Positions 1 through 5,709 of a stretch of DNA of 10,386 bases are shown here, piece by piece (position 1 is the stretch's first letter; each line of letters starts with the position of its first letter). The notes under the pieces are model-generated. The model was not told the origin of the DNA. It did not search any database and saw nothing but the letters and a program-made list of their open reading frames with translations. The DNA comes from CAZPUI01 sp964415525 (lineage in GTDB: Bacteria; Acidobacteriota; Holophagae; Holophagales; Holophagaceae), in assembly GCA_964415525.1 (NCBI GenBank), contig CAYQAS010000133.1, forward strand, positions 1 to 10,386, written 5' to 3'. The translations under genes were made by a program, and so were the position numbers.

Positions 1-551
1 GGCGCACCTGGTTCGGCCTGAACGGCTGGTGCAAGCTGCCCTGGAACGACGTGGCGCCGAGCGACAACCACACGAAGCCCGAGGCCCACAAGATTCCCGA
101 GCACGTCCAGAACTACCTGGACATCCACGGCGCCGTCACCGGCAACAAGATCACCGTGGAGGACATGCTCAATCAGTCCGCCCGGGTCTACAACTTCCAG
201 CGCATCTTCAACATCCGCATGGGCAAGGGCCTGCGCATCCACGACAAGGCCCCCTACCGATCCATGGGCCCGGTGAGCAAGGAGGAATACCTCAGCCGCC
301 AGGAGCGCTACGACAAGCAGCTGGTGGATGAGGTCGGCGTGGATCCCACGACCATGACGCTGGAAGAGAAGATGGCCGCCCAGCGCACGTGGCGCACGGA
401 CCGCTACGAACAGCTGACAGACGCCGTCTACAAGCGCCGCGGCTGGACCCCCAACGGTGTCCCCACCTTCGAACGCATCAAGGAGCTCGGCATCGACTTC
501 CCCGAAGTGCTCGACGTGGTGCGGCCCTACCTGGAAGGCGACAAGGCTTAA
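1..551 (+). CDS. aor: Aldehyde:ferredoxin oxidoreductase, C-terminal part (5' truncated by window)
   Basis: This is the last 182 codons of a tungsten- or molybdenum-pterin aldehyde:ferredoxin oxidoreductase, which oxidises aldehydes to carboxylic acids in the cytoplasm with ferredoxin or another low-potential acceptor. The frame is open from base 3 to the TAA at 549-551. Family features visible are a NGWCKLPW segment near the cut end, whose Cys is a good candidate for the fourth ligand of the [4Fe-4S] cluster; the RIFNIRMGKGLRIHDKAPYR block, matching the usual R-I-x-N-x-R-x-G...R-x-D-x-x-P-x-R signature; and the terminal YKRRGWTPNGVPT segment with its Arg-Gly-Trp. The N-terminal pterin-binding and other cluster-ligand regions lie outside the window. 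A hairpin and a ThiS/MoaD-like gene follow, consistent with a cofactor-linked locus. Which AOR subfamily it is (for example benzoyl-CoA-reductase-related BamB) cannot be settled from the C-terminus. Confidence 0.92.
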   Translation, partial: RTWFGLNGWCKLPWNDVAPSDNHTKPEAHKIPEHVQNYLDIHGAVTGNKITVEDMLNQSARVYNFQRIFNIRMGKGLRIHDKAPYRSMGPVSKEEYLSRQERYDKQLVDEVGVDPTTMTLEEKMAAQRTWRTDRYEQLTDAVYKRRGWTPNGVPTFERIKELGIDFPEVLDVVRPYLEGDKA

Positions 552-571
552 GAGCCTTTGAGTAGACTGGA

Positions 572-595
572 AACGCGGCCCGCAAGGGCCGCGTT
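572..595 (+). terminator. GCAA-capped hairpin between AOR and the sulfur-carrier gene
   Basis: A perfect 10-bp GC-rich stem (572-581 with 586-595) closes on a GCAA tetraloop (582-585), a GNRA loop. It lies 20 bases after the AOR stop codon and ends 20 bases before the next start codon. Only a weak T-rich tail (gttgttgc) follows, so it may be an attenuating or 3'-end-protecting hairpin rather than a full intrinsic terminator. Confidence 0.6.
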
Positions 596-615
596 GTTGC
601 AGAAAGCGAGACACG

Positions 616-813
616 ATGATCCGCGTCAACGGCGACCCCATGGACTGGTTCGAAGGCATGACCGTGAGCGACATGCTGGAGGGCAAGAACTACAAGTTCC
701 CCATGCTCATCATCACGGTGGACGAGGCCATGGTGGAGAAGCCGCGCTGGAATGACACCCTCGTCCCCGATGGGGCCGACGTGCGCGTCATCCACATGCT
801 GAGCGGCGGCTGA
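616..813 (+). CDS. ThiS/MoaD-family sulfur carrier protein
   Basis: This 65-residue protein has the size and pattern of a beta-grasp sulfur carrier. It opens with MIRVNGDP, resembling the first strand and Asn-Gly turn of ThiS. It then has a TVSDML helix start, a D-G-A-D-V-R-V stretch like the DGDxVxI strand of the family, and ends in Ser-Gly-Gly. The C-terminal Gly-Gly is the part that is adenylated and thiocarboxylated in this family. It is shorter than typical MoaD (about 80 residues) and closer in length to ThiS. Small ThiS/MoaD-like proteins are often encoded beside AOR-family genes, so a role in supplying dithiolene sulfur for the pterin cofactor of the upstream enzyme is likely, although thiamine or another sulfur pathway is possible. 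The ATG is preceded by a modest purine-rich site (gcgag, 6 bases upstream). Confidence 0.82.
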   Translation: MIRVNGDPMDWFEGMTVSDMLEGKNYKFPMLIITVDEAMVEKPRWNDTLVPDGADVRVIHMLSGG

Positions 814-849
814 CCCAGCATCCGGCGTATCCTGCTCGGCGGAGGCCCC

Positions 850-1521
850 ATGGTCCAGGTGACGGTGGATCGAAAGCTGCTCTGGGGCCTGGGCCTCGGG
901 TGCAGTGTCGCCCTGCTCGGGCTGGCCTTCCTGCTGGGACGGCAGAGCGCCGAGCCAAGGGTTGCGCACGCCACCCAGGTCCCCGGCGGGCCTCAGCCCA
1001 TGCCTGCCCTGGAGCTTTCGCCCTCTGCTCCACCCTCCCTCACGACGCCGCCCTCGCCCGAGACCCCCTCCGCCACAGCGGTCCCATCGACCGTCGTTCC
1101 CGCGGCAGCATCCGGGGACGCTCCCATGCGACAGGCGGTGGCGGCCTATTTCGCTTCCATCGATGCCCTGCAGCCAGGAGGCCTTGGAGGCGAACCCCAG
1201 GCCCTCGCCCAGGAGATCGTCGGTGGGCTGGGCAAGGGCGACAGCTCGGGCCTCGACCGGATCATCCAGCAGACCGAAGCGACCCGCCAGAAGCTGTCCA
1301 GCCTGCAACCGCCTGCCCCCTGCGTCGCCCATCACCGCGCCTGCCTCGCGAGTCTCCAGGAGAGCTTGGGCCTGCTGCGCAGCTTGCGCGGCGCGGCGGA
1401 TGCCTCCGATGGCAGTCAGCTTGCGCACCTCACCGCGAACGCCCAGGGCATGCAGGCACGTGCCGAGGCCCTCCAGAGAGAGGACGAGGCGCTGCGCAGG
1501 CGATTCGGCCTTCGGAACTGA
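850..1521 (+). CDS. Membrane-anchored hypothetical protein with Pro-rich linker
   Basis: I do not recognise this 223-residue protein. It has one N-terminal hydrophobic helix (about residues 9-29, rich in Gly and Leu) with Arg8 and Lys9 before it, so it is probably an inner-membrane signal anchor with the rest outside. Residues 48-84 are a Pro/Ser/Thr-rich linker. The remainder (about 92-223) looks helical and ends in a charged, coiled-coil-like segment rich in Arg and Glu. Two cysteines, Cys158 and Cys165, flank a His-His-Arg stretch. They could form a disulfide or bind a metal, but this is conjecture. The start is supported by a GGAGG-type site at about 840-845. It lies 36 bases after the sulfur-carrier gene and may be cotranscribed with it. 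Its stop is nine bases from the stop of the convergent channel gene. Confidence 0.68.
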   Translation: MVQVTVDRKLLWGLGLGCSVALLGLAFLLGRQSAEPRVAHATQVPGGPQPMPALELSPSAPPSLTTPPSPETPSATAVPSTVVPAAASGDAPMRQAVAAYFASIDALQPGGLGGEPQALAQEIVGGLGKGDSSGLDRIIQQTEATRQKLSSLQPPAPCVAHHRACLASLQESLGLLRSLRGAADASDGSQLAHLTANAQGMQARAEALQREDEALRRRFGLRN

Positions 1522-1530
1522 AGCAGGTCG

Positions 1531-2580
1531 TCAGAAGGGCAGGGACCGAGGTCGATCGGTGGCCAGCAAGATGGCACGATCCCCAGGCTGGAGCGCCAGG
1601 TCTGGGGCACAGACCAACTGGTGCTGCCCCTCCCGAATGAGGCCGAGGGCCGTGGCGGCGTGTTCGAGCCCCCAGCGGGCCAACTGCCCGAAGGTGCCCT
1701 TGCCTTCCAATGGCACGAAGTAGATCTGGTGACCGCCGGTGTCGCTGGTGAGATCCATGATCACGCGGCGAACCCCTGGGTCCTGAAGCTCCTGGGCGAT
1801 GAGCCCCGTGCTGATCTCAGACGCGCAGACCACGCTGTCGGCCCCGGCAAGTTCCACCTGCCGCACCTTCTCGCTGCTAAGCACTTCCACCACCGTGAAG
1901 AGCCCCGGGTGGAGCTTCTCCATCACCAGAGTGGTGACAAGGTTCTGATCGTCGGAGTGGGGATCCGCGGGATCCCGGGCCAGGACGATGGCATGGGAAG
2001 CGCCACGGATGCAGGCGCGTCCCAGGACCTCCTCCCGGGTCGGATCCCCCTTCACGAAGTGGAAATCCGGCTGCACCAGCTCCGGCGGAAGTTCCTCCAA
2101 TCGTTCGTCCACGAGCACGATCTCGCTATCCCGAGTGGCGTGGTCGCTCCGAAGCTCCGCCAGCAGACGAAGCAGCGTGTCCAACCGCGGGTAGTTGACA
2201 ATCAGGATGTGGTTGCGGAGTACCAATTCAGCCATGCCTCTCAGCCTCCTGGACCTGCTTTCGATGAGGCTCCCGGCGATCTCACTAATGAGATATCCCA
2301 GGAACCCGATGCCGAAGACCATGGTGGGAATGCCGACGAGGTAGCGTCCGCCGGCGGTGACGGGGAAGAGATCGCCGTAGCCGACCGTGGCCATGGTCAC
2401 CAACGACCACCAGAGGCCATCCAGCCAGCCCAGATCCGGCTTTCCGGGCAGCTCGAAGTAGAGGAAGCCCGCGGTGGCGTACCAGAGCAAAAGGGCAAAG
2501 AGGACGCCCGCCTTCACCTTCACATTGAGGCCCGCGAGGGGCCGTCGCCTACGCCAGATCTTCCAGAGGATCCCAAACAT
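1531..2580 (-). CDS. Two-transmembrane potassium channel with RCK (TrkA-N-like) domain
   Basis: This 349-residue protein should form a tetrameric K+ channel in the inner membrane. TM1 is about residues 24-42. The pore helix and selectivity filter TVGYGD are at 65-70, and TM2 is about 80-103. A basic linker (SRSRRLRG) leads into a cytoplasmic RCK domain from about residue 122, and the C-terminal part (about 285-345) resembles a TrkA-C-type beta subdomain ending in a PGDRAILLA strand. The RCK nucleotide-binding loop is unusual: where most members have GxGxxG, the sequence is HILIVNYPRLD, with Asn129, Pro131 and Asp134 at the glycine positions. The later VKGDPT segment (176-181) is conserved. 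ATG at 2580 is chosen over an in-frame TTG three bases upstream because an AAGGAGG ribosome site stands four bases before it. The stop of the upstream nuclease-like gene overlaps this start by one base (TGATG), implying translational coupling. Confidence 0.91.
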   Translation of the reverse strand: MFGILWKIWRRRRPLAGLNVKVKAGVLFALLLWYATAGFLYFELPGKPDLGWLDGLWWSLVTMATVGYGDLFPVTAGGRYLVGIPTMVFGIGFLGYLISEIAGSLIESRSRRLRGMAELVLRNHILIVNYPRLDTLLRLLAELRSDHATRDSEIVLVDERLEELPPELVQPDFHFVKGDPTREEVLGRACIRGASHAIVLARDPADPHSDDQNLVTTLVMEKLHPGLFTVVEVLSSEKVRQVELAGADSVVCASEISTGLIAQELQDPGVRRVIMDLTSDTGGHQIYFVPLEGKGTFGQLARWGLEHAATALGLIREGQHQLVCAPDLALQPGDRAILLATDRPRSLPF

Positions 2581-3173
2581 CAATCCTCCTTCGCCCGTTC
2601 CTGATCCCAGACCACGCGCAGTTGGGTGGCTCGGGAACTCACCGCCGGATCCGCCCAGAGCCCCGTCCCCGCCCGACGCGCGGCATCCTCCACCCGCAGG
2701 TAGGCGCCGAAGCGGGTGAAGGGGTAGCGAGTGTAGGCCAGAGCCAGCCCCTTCGCGATTATTTGCTCACCCACGTCACCGGCCTCCGTGTGGACGTAAG
2801 CCAGCAGACGCTTCTTGCCATCGAACTTGAGTTCGTCGAAGACAAGTGCCACTTCGCTCCCACCCAGGCTGCGCTCCAGGTATTGCACCGCCGCCTTCCC
2901 GAACGGTTGGGCGAGAGGGTCCTGGGTCGTGGGATCGAAGGCGGAAAGCCCCAGCAGCCTCACTGTGAGGGGCTCCCCCTCCAGGCGCACACTGATCTCA
3001 TCCCCATCCACCGCCTGCAGGAAGGTGGCCTTCACACCGCTCTGCACCGTTCGAACCTGCCCCGTGCCCTTCAGTCCCCGCTTGAAACCCACGACCCGCA
3101 CGGAAAAGAAGAGGCTCGAGCCCGCCAGGAGCGCGACAACGAGCCCGAAGGCCTGATTGAGGGTGGGGCGCAT
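2580..3173 (-). CDS. Membrane-anchored staphylococcal-nuclease-like (SNase/TNase) protein
   Basis: This 197-residue protein has an N-terminal hydrophobic helix (about residues 7-26), then an SNase-like OB-fold domain (about 46-176), so it is probably exported or anchored facing the periplasm. Active-site counterparts of S. aureus nuclease can be traced. The VDGD motif ends in Asp58 (equivalent to Asp21), VRLLG gives Arg72 (Arg35), and DGKKRLLAYV gives Arg122 (Arg87). The segment that is normally [V/I]D-x-P-E is LSAFD here, putting Ser77 at the Ca2+-ligand Asp40 position and Asp80 at the Glu43 position, so nuclease activity may be reduced or altered. ATG at 3173 is preferred because it places the hydrophobic helix near the N-terminus; ATG at 3197 and a TTG at 3224 are alternatives, and none has a strong ribosome site. 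The stop overlaps the channel start by one base. Confidence 0.87.
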   Translation of the reverse strand: MRPTLNQAFGLVVALLAGSSLFFSVRVVGFKRGLKGTGQVRTVQSGVKATFLQAVDGDEISVRLEGEPLTVRLLGLSAFDPTTQDPLAQPFGKAAVQYLERSLGGSEVALVFDELKFDGKKRLLAYVHTEAGDVGEQIIAKGLALAYTRYPFTRFGAYLRVEDAARRAGTGLWADPAVSSRATQLRVVWDQERAKED

Positions 3174-3344
3174 GGGAATCCAGGGGAAGCATCCCATTGC
3201 ACAGCGGAACCCGAACCGCCGCAAGCACGGAGCTCACGTGACCTTGGGGTTCCGTCCCCGCATCGGCATGCCGCCGCGCCCCTAGCGGGCCTCGCCCTTC
3301 TGGCGATTCCGTCTGCTCCTCCACGGCCTCACGATCCGACACGA
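3174..3344. other. Intergenic region upstream of the nuclease-like gene
   Basis: These 171 bases separate the start of the nuclease-like gene from the hairpin after the HU gene. I see no supported gene, tRNA or clear -35/-10 pair in them. The promoter of the nuclease-channel unit presumably lies here on the minus strand, but no box can be named with confidence. Confidence 0.4.
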
Positions 3345-3370
3345 CGAAGGCCGCCTTTCGGCGGCCTTCG
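3345..3370 (-). terminator. Hairpin terminator after the HU gene
   Basis: A perfect 11-bp stem (3345-3355 with 3360-3370) closes on a four-base loop that reads GAAA on the minus strand, another GNRA tetraloop. It begins 21 bases past the HU stop codon. The downstream minus-strand sequence (tcgtgtcgg) has no U-tract, so termination may need Rho, or the hairpin may mainly stabilise the 3' end. Confidence 0.72.
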
Positions 3371-3391
3371 CTCCGATCGTTTCCGACCGTC

Positions 3392-3682
3392 TTACAGCTG
3401 ATCCTTCAGGCCCTTGGCGGCCTTGAAGACGGCCTTGCGGCCGGCGGGGATCGCGATCTTCTCGCCGGTCTTGGGGTTGCGGCCCATCTTTTCCTTGGTG
3501 GCGCGGACCTCGAAGGTGCCCAGGCCGAAGACGTTGACGCGGTTGCCCTCGAGGAGGCACTTCACGATGTCGTCGCGCAGGGTGTCGAGGATCGCCTTGG
3601 CCTTGGCCTTGGTGAGGTCGTGGGACTCGGCCAGCTGGGCGGCCAGCTCGGGGATGCCGAAGGTCTCGGGCTTAGTGGTCAT
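3392..3682 (-). CDS. hup: HU-family nucleoid DNA-binding protein
   Basis: This 96-residue protein is a typical bacterial HU/IHF-family histone-like protein that binds and bends DNA as a dimer. The N-terminal half is the helical dimerisation part (LAAQLAESHDLTKAKAKAIL). The second half carries the conserved VFGLGTFEVR strand, then the DNA-binding arm GRNPKTGEKIAIPAG with its conserved Arg-Asn-Pro, and the closing AVFKAAKGLKDQL. The length matches the family (about 90-100). ATG at 3682 has an AAGGAAA ribosome site seven bases upstream; an in-frame TTG at 3709 would add nine residues and has less support. It follows rplI on the same strand with a 69-base gap, so it may share that transcript or have its own promoter. 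Confidence 0.96.
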   Translation of the reverse strand: MTTKPETFGIPELAAQLAESHDLTKAKAKAILDTLRDDIVKCLLEGNRVNVFGLGTFEVRATKEKMGRNPKTGEKIAIPAGRKAVFKAAKGLKDQL

Positions 3683-3751
3683 GGGTTTCCTTTTTGGTGT
3701 GAAGGCCAAGAACCGGAGGCATTCCGATCCCAGGTCCGTGATGGGAGAAGG

Positions 3752-4201
3752 CTACTCGGCGGCCTGGCCAGTGACCTCGAGGGCCACCTTGGCAATGACG
3801 CCGGTGTAGAGACGGATCTCGGCCACGTAGCTGCCCACGGCCTTGACGTGGTCGAGGCTGATGGAGTGGCGGTCGAGCTCGAAGCCCTTGGCCTTGAGCA
3901 GGTCAGCCAGATCGCCGTTGGTGACGGAACCGAACAGCTGGCCATTCTCACCGGCCTTGCGGGCCACGGTGAGGGACACGGCGTCGAGGCGGGTCTTGAG
4001 CTCGAGAGCGGCGGCCAGTTCCTTGGCCTTCAGCTTCTCGGCGCGCTCCTTCTCGAGTTCGATCTGGCGCTTGTTGCCGGCGGTCACGGGGATCGCCTTC
4101 TTGCGGGGCAGCAGGAAGTTGCGGGCGTAGCCGTCCTTCACGTTGACGATGTCGCCGCGGACGCCGAGGTTGGTGACGTTTTCGATGAGCAGGATTTCCA
4201 T
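3752..4201 (-). CDS. rplI: 50S ribosomal protein bL9
   Basis: This 149-residue protein is full-length bL9 of the large ribosomal subunit, which binds 23S rRNA near the L1 stalk. The N-terminal RNA-binding domain begins MEILLIENVTNLGVRGDIV and contains the diagnostic VKDGYARNFLLPRKKA stretch. A long charged connecting helix follows (about residues 42-75, rich in Glu, Lys and Ala). The C-terminal domain has the GQLFGSVTNGDLADLL signature and ends in a VALEVTG strand. The ATG at 4201 is preceded by an AAGGAT ribosome site. In many bacteria rplI follows rpsF, (ssb) and rpsR; here the gene directly upstream is a divergently oriented PilZ gene, so it has its own promoter region and is instead followed by an HU gene. 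Confidence 0.98.
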   Translation of the reverse strand: MEILLIENVTNLGVRGDIVNVKDGYARNFLLPRKKAIPVTAGNKRQIELEKERAEKLKAKELAAALELKTRLDAVSLTVARKAGENGQLFGSVTNGDLADLLKAKGFELDRHSISLDHVKAVGSYVAEIRLYTGVIAKVALEVTGQAAE

Positions 4202-4399
4202 GGGAGGATCCTTCTGTTCTCAGTTCGGCCAGCGCTTGTTGCGTTGTCCCCTGACTTGGTTAGGCGGGAAACCTGTTCCTGCCAGGACGCCCCGTTCCGG
4301 GAGCCCCTGTCCCACGATGGGTTCAGGCCGTTGTCGACTCGCGCCGACCGCGATTCAGCTTACCCTGTTGGCAACCATCCTCCAAGGGGGGCACCCCGC
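4202..4399. other. Divergent intergenic region between rplI and the PilZ gene
   Basis: These 198 bases separate divergent genes and must hold promoters for rplI (minus) and the PilZ gene (plus). I could not find a convincing -35/-10 pair in either direction, and no RNA gene is apparent. The ribosome site of the PilZ gene (aaggggg) sits at 4384-4390. Confidence 0.45.
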
Positions 4400-4759
4400 A
4401 TGAATGCTGAACGCCGTGACAATCAACGCGTCCCCGTGGGGCCCGATTACACCGTCCGCTTCCTGGTCCAGGGACAGGCATATTTCCAAGTCCGCATCAT
4501 CAACCTCAGCCCCGGCGGCTGCTTTGCCACGGTCATCGAGGCGGATGCCCCGAATTTCTCCCGAGGCGCGCTCCTGGAGCAGTTCACCTTCGAACACCCC
4601 GATCTCCCCCACGACCCCTTCACTGCCCAGGTGGCCTACACCCTGGGCAGTGATGACGACGCCTTGGACTTCATGGGCCTGGGCATCCAGTTCCTCGCGA
4701 CGCCCCGCCACATTCAATTGCGGCTGGATCGTGCCCTTCAGCGGCTCGCCACAGGTTGA
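4400..4759 (+). CDS. PilZ-domain protein (putative cyclic-di-GMP binder)
   Basis: This 119-residue single-domain protein carries both PilZ signatures. The N-terminal RRDNQR supplies the RxxxR motif (Arg6, Arg10). The NLSPGG segment (residues 35-40) supplies the (D/N)xSxxG motif after the first beta strand. The late FMGLGIQFL strand is also typical of the family. PilZ domains bind cyclic di-GMP and pass the signal to motility, adhesion or polysaccharide systems; with both motifs intact, binding is likely, but no partner is encoded alongside. ATG at 4400 is chosen because AAGGGGG lies upstream and because it places the RxxxR motif right at the N-terminus, as is usual. The stop codon abuts that of the convergent glycosylase gene with no bases between. 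Confidence 0.88.
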   Translation: MNAERRDNQRVPVGPDYTVRFLVQGQAYFQVRIINLSPGGCFATVIEADAPNFSRGALLEQFTFEHPDLPHDPFTAQVAYTLGSDDDALDFMGLGIQFLATPRHIQLRLDRALQRLATG

Positions 4760-5623
4760 TCAGCCGTTGGTGTCCATCCAGGTCTTTGCGGCTTTGAGGT
4801 CCTCCCACACGGCCCGACGCACATCCTGGGTGTACTGCCGAAGGACGTATGCGGGGTGGAAGGTGGGCATCACCGGGATGCCTCCCATGGCCTCGAGGCG
4901 CTGCCATTGGCCACGGATCCTCGTGATGCCGGTATTGATCCCCAGCAGTTCCCGCAGGGGAGTCGCCCCCAGGGTAACGATGACCTTGGGCTGGATGAGC
5001 TCGATCTGGCGACGCAGGAAGGGCAGGCACTTCGCCGCCTCATCCGGCAGGGGGGTCCGGTTGTCCGGAGGTCGGCACTTCACCACATTGGCGATATAGA
5101 CCTCCTGCCGACTCAGGCCGATGGCGCTGATCATCTTCTCCAGCAGCTCACCCGCCTTCCCCACGAAGGGACGGCCCTGGAGATCCTCGTCCCGGCCGGG
5201 GCCTTCGCCGATGAACATCATTCCGGCCTTCGCATGCCCCTCACCGAAGACCAGCCGCAACCGCCCACCGCCCAAAGGACAGGCGCGGCAGTCCTTGATG
5301 CACTCCTGAAGGGCTTCGAGGGAGGTGCTGGCGGTCACCACAGCGGGATCCGGGATGTGTCGGGGGTCCGTGGACTGGGGCGCCGCCGCAGGAGGCGCCA
5401 GCAGCTGGGAAGGCACGGCCCGGGGCGATTCCGGCCGAGCGGCCATGGGCCGGGGCGGAAGGGGCTGGGTAGGCTGGGGTGCGGTTGGGACCGGTTCCCG
5501 GACTGAAACGGGGGCAACCTCCGAAACCGCATCCACCACGAACCCAGGCTCCGGAACGAGACCCAGGACGCCCAGGTCAGTGAGGGCATCCTTCCAGGCG
5601 CGAAGATCGGGGGCGGCTTCCAT
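4760..5623 (-). CDS. udg: Family 4 uracil-DNA glycosylase with Pro-rich N-terminal extension
   Basis: This 287-residue enzyme removes uracil from DNA to start base-excision repair. The catalytic domain covers about residues 100-285. Four cysteines for the family's [4Fe-4S] cluster are visible: Cys112 and Cys115 in CRAC, Cys183 in VVKCRPP, and Cys199. The active-site motif 1 is GEGPGRDED (139-147) followed by the G-x-P-F-V-G-x-A-G stretch, and motif 2 is HPAYVLR (256-262). Family 4 enzymes are usually about 190-230 residues. The excess is an N-terminal segment: a short helical start (1-22), then a Pro/Ala-rich, probably disordered linker (about 38-95). A similar domain is often annotated as SPO1 DNA-polymerase-related. 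It is monocistronic here, with the ATG at 5623 diverging from the sigma-factor gene. Confidence 0.95.
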   Translation of the reverse strand: MEAAPDLRAWKDALTDLGVLGLVPEPGFVVDAVSEVAPVSVREPVPTAPQPTQPLPPRPMAARPESPRAVPSQLLAPPAAAPQSTDPRHIPDPAVVTASTSLEALQECIKDCRACPLGGGRLRLVFGEGHAKAGMMFIGEGPGRDEDLQGRPFVGKAGELLEKMISAIGLSRQEVYIANVVKCRPPDNRTPLPDEAAKCLPFLRRQIELIQPKVIVTLGATPLRELLGINTGITRIRGQWQRLEAMGGIPVMPTFHPAYVLRQYTQDVRRAVWEDLKAAKTWMDTNG

Positions 5624-5665
5624 GGGGGACTCAGTGTAGCGCGGGCGACTTTCGGCTCCGATCCT

Positions 5666-5697
5666 GGAACCTATCCCTCAGCCAATGCATCCTGAGG
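5666..5697 (+). promoter_or_regulatory. Candidate control site upstream of the ECF sigma gene
   Basis: GGAACC at 5666-5671 resembles the GGAAC core of many ECF-sigma -35 elements. It is followed by an inverted repeat CCTCAG (5676-5681) and CTGAGG (5692-5697), with ATGCAT in the spacer. A matching -10 element is not obvious at the expected distance. The site could reflect autoregulation or an operator, but it may be chance. Confidence 0.25.
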
Positions 5698-5709
5698 TTC
5701 GGAGCAGAC

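Noticed and set aside
478..1428. Long open frame on the minus strand opposite the sulfur-carrier and anchored-protein genes
   Set aside because: Its translation is low-complexity and Arg/Gly/His/Gln-rich with no family signature, while the plus strand carries better-supported genes. It is a by-product of high GC content.
1621..2604. 327-codon open frame on the plus strand across the channel gene
   Set aside because: It is antisense to a channel with an intact TVGYGD filter and RCK features and shows no recognisable domain.
3683..3709. TTG start at 3709 for the HU gene
   Set aside because: ATG 3682 has an AAGGAAA site seven bases upstream and gives the usual HU length.
4202..4330. CTGGCA and TAACCA on the minus strand as a promoter of rplI
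   Set aside because: The match to the -10 consensus is only two of six, so it is not supported.
4331..4366. TTGTCG and TACCCT as a promoter of the PilZ gene
   Set aside because: The spacing is 24 bases, too long for a sigma70 promoter, and no better -10 was found.
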